The translations under genes and the position numbers were made by a program. From Parerythrobacter jejuensis (lineage in GTDB: Bacteria > Pseudomonadota > Alphaproteobacteria > Sphingomonadales > Sphingomonadaceae), in contig NZ_BAAAZF010000001.1 in the NCBI RefSeq assembly GCF_039536765.1, forward strand, positions 2,749,501 through 2,813,500: 64,000 nt of DNA. The letters run 5' to 3'. Positions 8,930 to 17,518 of the stretch are shown here, one piece after another (the first letter of the stretch is position 1; the number at the start of each line of letters is the position of its first letter). Below the pieces are notes generated by a model. It was not told where the DNA came from, did no database searches, and saw only the letters and a list, made by a program, of their open reading frames with translations.

Positions 8930-9451
8930 CTACCCCGCCCACGGACCCAGCATGCCCTCATCGGGCAGGATGCCGGGATTTTCGCAACGCAGCAGCAGGC
9001 GATCCTGCTCGAACGGGCCGGGGCAGTGCCAGTTGCCGGTGTGATCGGCATTGAAACCCCACCGCCCGTAATAGTCAGGATCGCCGATCATGACCTGCGG
9101 CAAGGGTGCGTTCCCATCTCCAGCCATAGCCTCGACCGCCCCCAGGGCCGCCCCCATCAACGCTTTGCCGTAACCTTCGTTCTGGAGATCGGGCAGGACG
9201 GCCACCGGACCGACCATGATCAGCGGGTGGCCGCGCCCATCCGGGGTCGCCAGCGCCACTGGCCACAATTGGATCGTTCCGGCGAGGAAATCCTCGTCGT
9301 CCAGCACGGCAAAGCTCAGCCCTTCCAGCCAGTGGCAATTTTCGCGAATGCGATAGGCTGTGCGCGCCCGACGGTCTTCACCGAAGGCCGCATCGAGCAA
9401 TTGCTCGATCAGAGCGGGGTCAACCGCATCGAGGGGTATGATCGTCGCCAT
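8930..9451 (-). CDS. GNAT family N-acetyltransferase
   Basis: A 173-residue GCN5-related acetyltransferase. The acetyl-CoA pyrophosphate loop is LQNEGYGKALMGAAL (variant of Q/RxxGxG/A), preceded by the strand IMVGPVAVLPD. The C-terminal DPDYYGRWGF stretch is typical of the YhbS-like subgroup. The substrate cannot be predicted. The gene lies between the DUF1285 operon and the sugar dehydrogenase gene, all on the same strand, with gaps of 58 and 95 bases that hold no evident terminator. Confidence 0.87.
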   Translation of the reverse strand: MATIIPLDAVDPALIEQLLDAAFGEDRRARTAYRIRENCHWLEGLSFAVLDDEDFLAGTIQLWPVALATPDGRGHPLIMVGPVAVLPDLQNEGYGKALMGAALGAVEAMAGDGNAPLPQVMIGDPDYYGRWGFNADHTGNWHCPGPFEQDRLLLRCENPGILPDEGMLGPWAG

Positions 9452-9546
9452 CCGGCGCGGCGGTTAGTGGGGCAGGGGGCCCGTGTCGATATACATTCGA
9501 TTGGGCACACCCTGTTCCAGCTTGCCCGATCAGGGCTGACCACAGG

Positions 9547-10710
9547 TCAGGCGGCGGGGCTGACCTTGATCAGCTTGCCGCCTTCACCATCCTCGATCAC
9601 CCAGACATTGCCGTCCGGCCCCTGCGCAATGTCACGCAGGCGTGCGCCAAAATCATGCCGCGCGACCTCGGTGGCCTTGTCGCCATCGATCGTGACATGG
9701 ATGATGGCGTTGCTGCTCAGGCCCGCAGCCAGCACGTCACCCTTCCAACCGGCAAATGTGTCGCCAGTGTAGAAAATGAAGTCGCCCGGCGCGATGACCG
9801 GGGTCCACCCAATCGCGGCGGTGCGGAATTCAGGCCGCGTATTGTGGTCTGGAATGGGATCGCCATTGTAATGGTCACCGTCCGAAACCGTTGGCCAGCC
9901 ATAATTCACGCCCATTTCGACACGGTTGAGCTCGTCGCCGCCAGCAGGGCCATGCTCGAGATCCCACAGGCTCCCGTCGGGCGCGAATTGCAGGCCCAAG
10001 ACATTGCGATGGCCATAGGACCAGATCTGGTTGGTTGGTGCAGCCTGGTCCGCGAAGGGATTGCCGGCTGCCGGGGTGCCATCAAGGTTGAGGCGCACCA
10101 CAGTGCCCAGCGTGTTCGAATTGTCTTGGGCAGGCTCCAGCTTCTGGCGATCACCGCTAGCGATGAACAGATATTGCTCGTCGGGAGAGAATGCGATCTT
10201 GTGCGAATAGTGGCCCCGCCCGGTCACCTTGGGGGCCTGGCGCCAAATCACGTCGAGGCCTTCGATACGGCAAGCGTCGGCTTCTTCGCAGATCAGCGTG
10301 CCGCGCCCTACAACTGCGCCGCGCGTATCGCCGTCACCGGCCTCGGCCCAGCTCAGATAGATCGTTCGACGGTCAAGCGTGTCAGACGCTTCGGACGGCA
10401 GGAAGGCCACATCGCCAAAGCCGCCCTGGCCGCCGTAATCGACTTCGGGAACGCCGGTGACCGTGCCGGTGCGACCGGTGGCGGTATCGACGAATTTCAT
10501 CGTGCCCGCCTTTTCGGTCAGGAACACCGTCTTGGTGCCGGGTGCGAAGGCAATTGCCCACGGGCGGTCAAATTCGCCCATCGCCTCGGTCGCGATGCTG
10601 ACATCGGCTGACGCTGATTGGGTATCCCCCGAATTGGTCGAACCGCAACTTGCGAGCGCGATGGCCGGGAGGGATAGAAGGGCGATATATTTGCTGTTGG
10701 TCTGGGTCAT
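9547..10710 (-). CDS. PQQ-dependent sugar dehydrogenase-like lipoprotein
   Basis: A 387-residue exported six-bladed propeller of the soluble aldose sugar dehydrogenase (YliI/Asd, GSDH) family. The signal peptide ends in a lipobox (ALASC), predicting a lipid anchor. Family hallmarks include GEFDRPWAIAFAPG, GGQGGFGDVAF, HYSHKIAFSPD with the catalytic-type histidine, and LEHGPAGGDELNRVE. Such enzymes oxidise sugars in the periplasm using bound pyrroloquinoline quinone. No PQQ biosynthesis gene is nearby, so cofactor supply is unknown. GAGGAG lies 11 bases before the ATG, inside the first codons of the divergent rnhB gene; the two start codons share the palindrome CATG. Confidence 0.9.
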   Translation of the reverse strand: MTQTNSKYIALLSLPAIALASCGSTNSGDTQSASADVSIATEAMGEFDRPWAIAFAPGTKTVFLTEKAGTMKFVDTATGRTGTVTGVPEVDYGGQGGFGDVAFLPSEASDTLDRRTIYLSWAEAGDGDTRGAVVGRGTLICEEADACRIEGLDVIWRQAPKVTGRGHYSHKIAFSPDEQYLFIASGDRQKLEPAQDNSNTLGTVVRLNLDGTPAAGNPFADQAAPTNQIWSYGHRNVLGLQFAPDGSLWDLEHGPAGGDELNRVEMGVNYGWPTVSDGDHYNGDPIPDHNTRPEFRTAAIGWTPVIAPGDFIFYTGDTFAGWKGDVLAAGLSSNAIIHVTIDGDKATEVARHDFGARLRDIAQGPDGNVWVIEDGEGGKLIKVSPAA

Positions 10711-11356
10711 GCTTGCTGGAACTCCTCAACCGTCATTCGGGTCCGACATTGCGCCGGATGATTTGATCTTTGGCGTAGACGAGGCCGGGCGCGGCCCGCT
10801 TGCAGGGCCTGTGGTGGCAGCGGCGGTCGTGCTGTGCAAGCCTCTGCCCGACGAACTGGCAAGCGGGCTCGACGATTCCAAGAAACTGTCGGCGAAGAAA
10901 CGCGGTGCGCTCGACATCATGGTGCAGGAACATTGCGGCTGGGGCGTAGGCGTAGTCGATGTCGACCAGATCGATACACTCAATATATTGGGCGCGACGA
11001 TGCTGGCAATGACGCAGGCGGTTGCGCAACTGGCGGCCGTGCTGGGCCACGATCCCCGTCATGTGCTGATCGATGGCAATCTCACGCCGCAGGGCCGCTG
11101 TGACCAATGGCGCTGGGATGGCCGCCCGATCATCGGTGGCGACGGGATCGAACCATGCATCTCGGCCGCCAGCATTGTTGCCAAGGAATGGCGTGACCGG
11201 ATGATGGTGGCTGCGGCCAAGGAACATCCGCAATATGGCTGGGACCGCAACAAGGGTTACGGCTCTCGCGAGCATATGGCGGCTTTGCGGCTGCACGGGC
11301 CGACACCGCTGCACCGCCGCAGCTTTGCCCCGGTGGCCCAGCTTTCGCTGATCTAG
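10709..11356 (+). CDS. rnhB: Ribonuclease HII
   Basis: A 215-residue type 2 RNase H that nicks RNA/DNA hybrids at ribonucleotides. The N-terminal signature IFGVDEAGRGPLAGPVVAAAV supplies the DE metal pair. KKRGALDIM, the LIDGN strand with its aspartate, the SAASIVAKEWRD block and GYGSREHMAAL follow in the normal order. The ATG at 10709 was chosen because it is the only ATG giving a normal N-terminus, but it lacks a clear Shine-Dalgarno; a TTG a few codons before IFGVDEAG cannot be excluded. The start overlaps the divergent start codon of the dehydrogenase, and the stop overlaps the convergent stop of the OxyR-like gene (CTAG). Confidence 0.92.
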   Translation: MLAGTPQPSFGSDIAPDDLIFGVDEAGRGPLAGPVVAAAVVLCKPLPDELASGLDDSKKLSAKKRGALDIMVQEHCGWGVGVVDVDQIDTLNILGATMLAMTQAVAQLAAVLGHDPRHVLIDGNLTPQGRCDQWRWDGRPIIGGDGIEPCISAASIVAKEWRDRMMVAAAKEHPQYGWDRNKGYGSREHMAALRLHGPTPLHRRSFAPVAQLSLI

Positions 11357-12264
11357 CCTGCCGGTATTTCCAGAATGGTGCGTGCTTCGTCTGCAATCAG
11401 GTCGGAGATACGGCGATACGTATCGGCAAAGGCGGTCCGTTCGCGCCACACAGCCGCGATGGATCGCGATGCCGACCAGTCAGACACCTGCAATTTCTTG
11501 ACCATGTCTGATCCGCCGGTTTCTGCGCGCAGATAGAGTTCGGGCAACAAGGCCAGGCCCAGGCCTGATCCGGCCATCTGGCGCAGGCTGTCGAGGCTGG
11601 TGCCCTGGTAGTCGCGCAGCAATTGCGCACCCAGATCGGCACAAATGGCCTCGGCCTGACGGTGGAAATGGTGGGCCGGATCGATGCTCAAAAACGGTTC
11701 GCCTGCGAAATCGCGGGCTGCCGGATTGGATTTGATCGACAGGGCATGGTCCGGCGCCGCAATCAGGTGGATCGGCTCGCGAAATAGCGGCTCGACCTGC
11801 AGGGCCGGCTCGGTCACGGGCAGGGGGCACAGCATCATGTCAATTTCGCCCCGGGCCAGATCGGCCAGTTGCTGGTCCGGAATGCCTTCGCGGATATAGA
11901 GCCTCAGGTCGGGAAATTCGCGGTGCAGACGCACGATGGCGGTGGGCATCAGATACGGCCCCAACGTCGGGGTGATGCCGAACCGGATCGTGCCCGCCAT
12001 GCCGCCCTGGCTGCTTTGCGCCAATTGGCGGATATCGTTGACTTCGGTCAGCACGCGCCGCGCCCGTGCAGCAATTTCGCGCCCGGTCGGGGTCATCCCC
12101 GGGGGCGATCCCCGCTCGACCAGGGTGACTCCAAGGCGCTGTTCCAGCTGGCGGAGCTGCTGGCTCAGCGTGGGCTGGCTGACATGACAGCGCGCAGCGG
12201 CCCGGCCAAAATGGCCAAGATCATCGAGCGCGACGAGATATTCCAATTGACGGATCGTAGGCAT
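11353..12264 (-). CDS. LysR-family regulator, OxyR-like but without the peroxidatic cysteine
   Basis: A 303-residue LysR-type regulator. The N-terminal winged helix-turn-helix (IRQLEYLVALDDLGHFGRAAARCHVSQPTLSQ region) and GVTLVERG linker are very OxyR-like, as is the effector domain with SIDPAHHFHRQAEAIC. The protein aligns with E. coli OxyR without gaps in this region: position 208 is cysteine but position 199, the peroxide-reacting cysteine, is histidine. It therefore should not form the classical disulfide switch. Sensing could rely on Cys208 alone, on metal via the three clustered histidines (198, 199, 201), or on a small ligand. A perfect inverted repeat lies directly before the start codon. 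It converges on rnhB and diverges from the DUF465-nhaA unit. Confidence 0.85.
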   Translation of the reverse strand: MPTIRQLEYLVALDDLGHFGRAAARCHVSQPTLSQQLRQLEQRLGVTLVERGSPPGMTPTGREIAARARRVLTEVNDIRQLAQSSQGGMAGTIRFGITPTLGPYLMPTAIVRLHREFPDLRLYIREGIPDQQLADLARGEIDMMLCPLPVTEPALQVEPLFREPIHLIAAPDHALSIKSNPAARDFAGEPFLSIDPAHHFHRQAEAICADLGAQLLRDYQGTSLDSLRQMAGSGLGLALLPELYLRAETGGSDMVKKLQVSDWSASRSIAAVWRERTAFADTYRRISDLIADEARTILEIPAG

Positions 12265-12277
12265 GATAGATTCTATC
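12265..12277. promoter_or_regulatory. Inverted repeat, likely operator of the OxyR-like gene
   Basis: A perfect palindrome GATAG-ATT-CTATC abuts the start codon of the OxyR-like gene, and a further CTATCG follows it. ATAG/CTAT half sites are those used by OxyR proteins, and LysR regulators usually bind beside their own gene. Autoregulation and control of the divergent DUF465 gene are inferred. Confidence 0.55.
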
Positions 12278-12370
12278 TATCGAAACGCTTGCATTCTTTC
12301 AATTGGGATTATCGGCACCAAACCGCCAGATCGGCTTTGCAGGGGTAACAGACCACCTGAGGAGAGTTTT

Positions 12371-12547
12371 ATGTCCAACCATCTTGATCGTTTGCGTCGG
12401 CGTCACCGTCGCCTTGATCGGTTGATCGATACGACCAAGGCGCTGGGCAAGCAGGACGATCTGAAGACCCTGAAGCGAATCCGGCTGAACTTGAAAGACC
12501 GGATCGCTCGTTTGAACCCCGAACCCCGTTCCTCCCTGAACGGGTGA
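12371..12547 (+). CDS. DUF465 (YdcH-like) small protein
   Basis: A 58-residue, highly basic, helical protein of the DUF465/YdcH family: SNHLDRLRRRHRRLDRLID followed by DDLKTLKRIRLNLKDRI, the usual helix-turn-helix hairpin with heptad leucines. Function in the family is unknown. GAGGAG lies 8 bases upstream of the ATG; the longer in-frame extension upstream has no ribosome site. Its stop codon falls at the first bases of the structured leader before nhaA, so the two are likely co-transcribed. Confidence 0.85.
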   Translation: MSNHLDRLRRRHRRLDRLIDTTKALGKQDDLKTLKRIRLNLKDRIARLNPEPRSSLNG

Positions 12548-12625
12548 ACCTGCGGCGCGCGAAGCCTAACCCTTCCCATCCCCTCCCGGGCTCGCGCGCC
12601 GCACCCTTTTCGGGTAGGGGCACCC
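12542..12625 (+). ncRNA. Structured leader upstream of nhaA, probable nhaA-I (Li+-sensing) riboswitch
   Basis: The 106-base interval before nhaA folds strongly. A perfect 12-bp stem pairs 12551-12562 with 12592-12603 around a 29-base C-rich loop. Outside it, GGGTG at 12542-12546 can pair with CACCC at 12621-12625. The loop element CCTAACCC (12565-12572) can pair with GGGTAGG at 12612-12618, and CCCCT in the loop with AGGGG at 12616-12620, giving a pseudoknot. The nhaA-I and nhaA-II RNAs known from bacteria sit before nhaA genes and were reported as lithium-responsive riboswitches. Position, size and pseudoknot make this a good candidate; I assign the class from memory of the motif, not a covariance search. 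Confidence 0.65.
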
Positions 12626-12642
12626 TCCACATTTCGTATTTC

Positions 12643-12653
12643 CGGAGAATCCG
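12643..12653 (+). promoter_or_regulatory. nhaA: nhaA ribosome binding site within a small hairpin
   Basis: GGAG at 12644-12647 lies 6 bases before the nhaA ATG. CGGA (12643-12646) can pair with TCCG (12650-12653), hiding most of the ribosome site, which would suit control of translation by the leader just upstream. The hairpin is short and could be incidental. Confidence 0.4.
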
Positions 12654-13826
12654 ATGCTGGCTACTGCCGCCCAGTCGCTGCGCGACTTTCTGAGACAGGA
12701 AAGCGCCGGTGGCATCGTCTTGATGGTTGCCGCAGTCCTGGCCCTCGTGCTTGCCAATAGTGGCGCAGCCGATGCCTATTTTGCCGTGCTGGCGACAGAG
12801 ATCGCCCTGACTGTCGGTGGTTCGGGCATCGAGAAGCCGGCTTTGCTGTGGATCAATGACGGGTTGATGGCGCTGTTCTTCTTCCTCGTCGGGCTGGAAG
12901 TGAAGCGCGAAGTGCTGACCGGCCAGTTGTCGAGCTGGAAACAGGCCTCCCTGCCGCTGATTGCTGCGCTAGGTGGCATTGTGCTGCCAGCTCTGGTCTT
13001 TGTCGCCATCAACTGGAGTTCGCCGGAGAATATTGACGGCTGGGCCATTCCGGCTGCGACAGATATTGCGTTTGCACTGGGCATTCTCGCCCTGCTGGGC
13101 AAGCGTGTGCCGGTTGCGCTCAAGGCCTTGCTGCTCGCGATTGCCGTGATTGACGACATTGCTGCGATTGCCATCATCGCCATCTTCTACACGCCTGGCG
13201 TCGAGCTCGCGATGCTGGGTGCTGCAGCCATCGTGTTGCTGGTCCTCAGCGCCTTCGGACGGGCGAAGGTCGGTTCTTCCATTCCTTATGTCGTGCTGGG
13301 CATTGCCTTGTGGTTCTTCGTCCTGAAATCCGGCGTCCATGCGACACTGGCCGGTGTTGCGCTGGCGATGACGGTGCCGATGGTGGATCGCAAAGGGAAC
13401 CAGGTGCTCGAGCATATGGAACATGCGCTGCATAGCTGGGTCGCCTTCCTGGTGGTGCCGATTTTCGCACTCGCAAATGCCGGCGTTTCGTTCGACGGTG
13501 TCGAGCCTGCCGCCCTGCTGGCCCCGCTGCCGCTGGGCATTGCGTTGGGCCTGATCGTGGGCAAGCAGATCGGTATCCTCGGCTTTGCCTGGGTGGCGGT
13601 GAAGAGCGGCTTTGCTCAATTGCCGGAATCGATCAACTGGCCGCAGGTCTGGGGCCTGTCGCTGATCGCCGGGATCGGCTTCACCATGAGCCTGTTTATC
13701 GGCAACCTTGCCTTCATGGACCCTGACCAGATTGCCGCGGTCAAGCTGGGCGTGCTCTCTGGCTCGTTGATTTCAGCAATTGCCGGGGTGACAATCCTCA
13801 AGCTGTCGGCCAAGCGCGCTGCATGA
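12654..13826 (+). CDS. nhaA: Na+/H+ antiporter NhaA
   Basis: A 390-residue inner-membrane antiporter that expels Na+ (or Li+) in exchange for two protons. The ion site is intact: IPAATDIAFALG with Asp137 (E. coli Asp133) and AVIDDIAAIAIIA with Asp167/Asp168 (E. coli Asp163/164). FFFLVGLEVKREVL and the HATLAGVALA block are also family signatures, and about twelve hydrophobic helices are visible. The gene is preceded by a structured leader that may sense the exported cation. Its stop overlaps the start of the Ca/Na exchanger gene by four bases (ATGA), so the two cation transporters are translated together. Confidence 0.95.
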   Translation: MLATAAQSLRDFLRQESAGGIVLMVAAVLALVLANSGAADAYFAVLATEIALTVGGSGIEKPALLWINDGLMALFFFLVGLEVKREVLTGQLSSWKQASLPLIAALGGIVLPALVFVAINWSSPENIDGWAIPAATDIAFALGILALLGKRVPVALKALLLAIAVIDDIAAIAIIAIFYTPGVELAMLGAAAIVLLVLSAFGRAKVGSSIPYVVLGIALWFFVLKSGVHATLAGVALAMTVPMVDRKGNQVLEHMEHALHSWVAFLVVPIFALANAGVSFDGVEPAALLAPLPLGIALGLIVGKQIGILGFAWVAVKSGFAQLPESINWPQVWGLSLIAGIGFTMSLFIGNLAFMDPDQIAAVKLGVLSGSLISAIAGVTILKLSAKRAA

Positions 13827-14743
13827 CTGAAGCGATCATTGCGATTGTCCTGGGGCTGCTTGGGCTGGCCTTGGGCGGTGAACTGCTGGTGCGCGGTGCC
13901 GTGGGCATCGCGCGCAAGCTGGGCATATCGAACCTGCTGACCGGGCTGGTGATTGTCGGCTTTGCCACCTCGATGCCGGAAATGGTCGCCAGCGTAGAGG
14001 CCGCCCTGATGGGCTCGCCCGAGATCGCATGGGGCAATATTGCCGGGTCCAACCTCGCCAACTCGCTGCTGATCCTGGGCGCGACCGCGCTGATCGCGCC
14101 GATTGTGGTGACCGGCATTGGCAAACGTGATGCCGCGATCGCACTGGGCGTATCTGTTCTGCTGTGGCTGATTGCATTCTTCCAGTTCGGCATGTTCTGG
14201 ATCGGTGCCGGCCTGCTCGGCTTGCTGCTCGCCTATATCGCTTGGCGGTATAGCCACCCGCAAATCGCGGATCACGAGGAAGAGGGCATTCCGATGCCGC
14301 ATCTCGGGCTGTCGATTGGCCTGACTGCGGGTGGATTGGTGGCGCTGGTGCTGGGTGGCCAGTCACTGGTCGGCGGCGCGATCGACATTGCCAGGCTGGC
14401 AGGGCTGAGCGAGACCGTGATCGGCCTCACCATCGTTGCCATCGGCACCTCGCTGCCGGAACTGGCGGCATCGGCTGCGGCGGCGTTCCGGGGCAAGCCG
14501 GGCCTGGCGATTGGCAATGTCGTGGGGTCGAACATCTACAACATTCTTCTGATCGGCGGGGCGACCATGATGATCGCTCCGGTCCCGATCCCGTTCGAAC
14601 TGGTGGATGTGGAATTGCCGCTGGTGATCGGCACCGCGGTCCTGATCTGGGCGCTGCTCGCTCGCGGGCAGCGGATCGGCCGGATCCTGGGCGCAGTGTT
14701 GCTGCTGGGCTTCACCGCAACCATGGCGGGGCAGTTCGTCTAG
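13823..14743 (+). CDS. Calcium/sodium antiporter, CaCA family (YrbG-like)
   Basis: A 306-residue inner-membrane exchanger with two homologous halves of five helices. The alpha-1 repeat reads GFATSMPEMVAS and GNIAGSNLANS. The alpha-2 repeat reads IGTSLPELAAS and GNVVGSNIYNI. These carry the ion-coordinating glutamates and asparagines. A short acidic loop (DHEEEG) sits between the halves. The start overlaps the nhaA stop by four bases. Export of Ca2+ driven by Na+ or H+ is inferred from the family. The operon therefore couples Na+ extrusion and calcium exchange, possibly under the same ion-responsive leader. Confidence 0.92.
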   Translation: MTEAIIAIVLGLLGLALGGELLVRGAVGIARKLGISNLLTGLVIVGFATSMPEMVASVEAALMGSPEIAWGNIAGSNLANSLLILGATALIAPIVVTGIGKRDAAIALGVSVLLWLIAFFQFGMFWIGAGLLGLLLAYIAWRYSHPQIADHEEEGIPMPHLGLSIGLTAGGLVALVLGGQSLVGGAIDIARLAGLSETVIGLTIVAIGTSLPELAASAAAAFRGKPGLAIGNVVGSNIYNILLIGGATMMIAPVPIPFELVDVELPLVIGTAVLIWALLARGQRIGRILGAVLLLGFTATMAGQFV

Positions 14744-14759
14744 AAAAAGCTGCGGGCGC

Positions 14760-16087
<1,328 letters not shown>

Positions 16088-16093
16088 TGAGTG

Positions 16094-17254
16094 CTATTCT
16101 TGTGGTGGTAGGCTCGTAAATCCTTCGTCGCCGCGTCTGAGGAATGTGTTGAAGAACACCGCGCTAATCACTGATTGGGGACAATTGAAATCCCGTCTTG
16201 AGTCTCGCAAGTCCCATCCCTGAGCGATGAACCTTTCTGCTTTTCTTTGGATTGCGCCCACAAAGTTATTCTTGCCACGATATCGTGGAATTCCCTCTTT
16301 GACATTGTAATCAGTAACGTCGCGAACTGCTTGCCAAGTCAGATTGTAGATTTTTGAAAGAGGAAATCTTTCTATTAGAAAATCGAATACAGTGTGTGTT
16401 TTCTCTCCAATAGCATCTATCTGATAATCCCGCTGCTCCAACAGGTGAAAATAGTACTCGAGGGCTTCTTCCTTCACAATTTCGCGCCACAAGCCCGCGA
16501 TGTCATCCAGCCATTCTTGCTTCCATTTTGCGTCAATGAGTTCGGCGAGCTCATTGAGAAATGCACGTTTATGGTCTTCTTCGATGGCTGGCAAAAAATG
16601 CCAATCAACCTTGGCGGGATAATACTCCGGCGCACGGGTGAGCTCGTCGTCGAATACAAATGCCTCAATTGAACTTTCAGTGTCCACGCCGATCAGGTCT
16701 TCGCGGTAGAGATGGCGAACAATGCTTCGCACGTGGCCGTGGGTCGGAGCGAGCGGAGGAGAGTGCATTTCATAAGGCGTTGCAAATTTCAGGTCTTCGC
16801 TTGTTGCATAGCGCGCCAATGCAGAAACGTAGACTGCGTCACGCAGTGTGAGCTCGCTTAGGTCGCGACGTGCATAGTCTCGACCATAATCCTCACGAAT
16901 TATCTCTCGCTTGATTTCATCGAACCTTTTTCGCTCCCATTCTTGTTTGTCGCGACAATTCTGACAGTAGCAATTTCTGACTTGCTTATGGCCGCAACTT
17001 GGGCATTCGGGCGATGGATCGTGATGGCTGCTCTTACTCGGTCGTCTGGAAATCATAGGCTCGTCCGAACAGTACGGGCAGAGCAGGTCATCATGAACTA
17101 GCGGGGGAAAGAGGCTGACCAATCGGCTTGGGTTAACGGAAATGTTATAGCGCTCAATCAACTCAACATTTGAGAGTCCCGACTTATAGTACTCTCGAAC
17201 CAGGTTTTCGATTTCTTCATTGGTAAGATGCTGAAGTTTGGGGCTGATCTCCAT
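16094..17254 (-). CDS. Orphan zinc-ribbon protein of atypical composition
   Basis: A 386-residue protein I do not recognise. The N-terminal 45 residues (IENLVREYYKSGLSNVELIERYNIS) look like a helix-turn-helix. A cysteine-rich segment follows with CPYC at 59-62, CPSC at 84-87 and CYCQNC at 95-100, enough ligands for two zinc ribbons. The rest is charged and helical, with aromatic-rich segments (EYYFHLLEQRDYQ) and no signal peptide. The gene is clearly more A+T-rich than ccrM and folP on either side and converges on ccrM with a six-base gap and no terminator, suggesting insertion. A DNA- or RNA-binding accessory role is plausible; no motif points to a named defence system. Confidence 0.65.
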   Translation of the reverse strand: MEISPKLQHLTNEEIENLVREYYKSGLSNVELIERYNISVNPSRLVSLFPPLVHDDLLCPYCSDEPMISRRPSKSSHHDPSPECPSCGHKQVRNCYCQNCRDKQEWERKRFDEIKREIIREDYGRDYARRDLSELTLRDAVYVSALARYATSEDLKFATPYEMHSPPLAPTHGHVRSIVRHLYREDLIGVDTESSIEAFVFDDELTRAPEYYPAKVDWHFLPAIEEDHKRAFLNELAELIDAKWKQEWLDDIAGLWREIVKEEALEYYFHLLEQRDYQIDAIGEKTHTVFDFLIERFPLSKIYNLTWQAVRDVTDYNVKEGIPRYRGKNNFVGAIQRKAERFIAQGWDLRDSRRDFNCPQSVISAVFFNTFLRRGDEGFTSLPPQE

Positions 17255-17518
17255 TCGAAGAAAGTAGCGTCAGAGCGAAGTGGCTGTCCAGTTGGCTTAC
17301 CTGAAACGTGTTGTCTTCCTGTGCAAGAATTCTGCTCGCCCAATTGATCCTTCCACACTCTCCTACACCCCCACACCCGACGATACACCCGTGCAAATGC
17401 ACACCCACGCCCCTTCCAATCCGCCCCACAAAAGGCGACACGCACCCTCTGGCTTTTTCACCCCAGGACAGTGGTCCATGCGGTCCATGTCTCCCAACAA
17501 ACGCAGGTGCGTGCCCCT
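17255..17518. other. Intergenic C-rich, G-poor segment
   Basis: The divergent gap between the zinc-ribbon orphan and folP. From about 17350 to 17470 the plus strand is a run of CA- and CC-rich sequence almost without G except for short islands. I see no convincing gene, hairpin or terminator. It may hold two divergent promoters. Strand-biased C-rich tracts can also be Rho loading sites. Confidence 0.45.
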
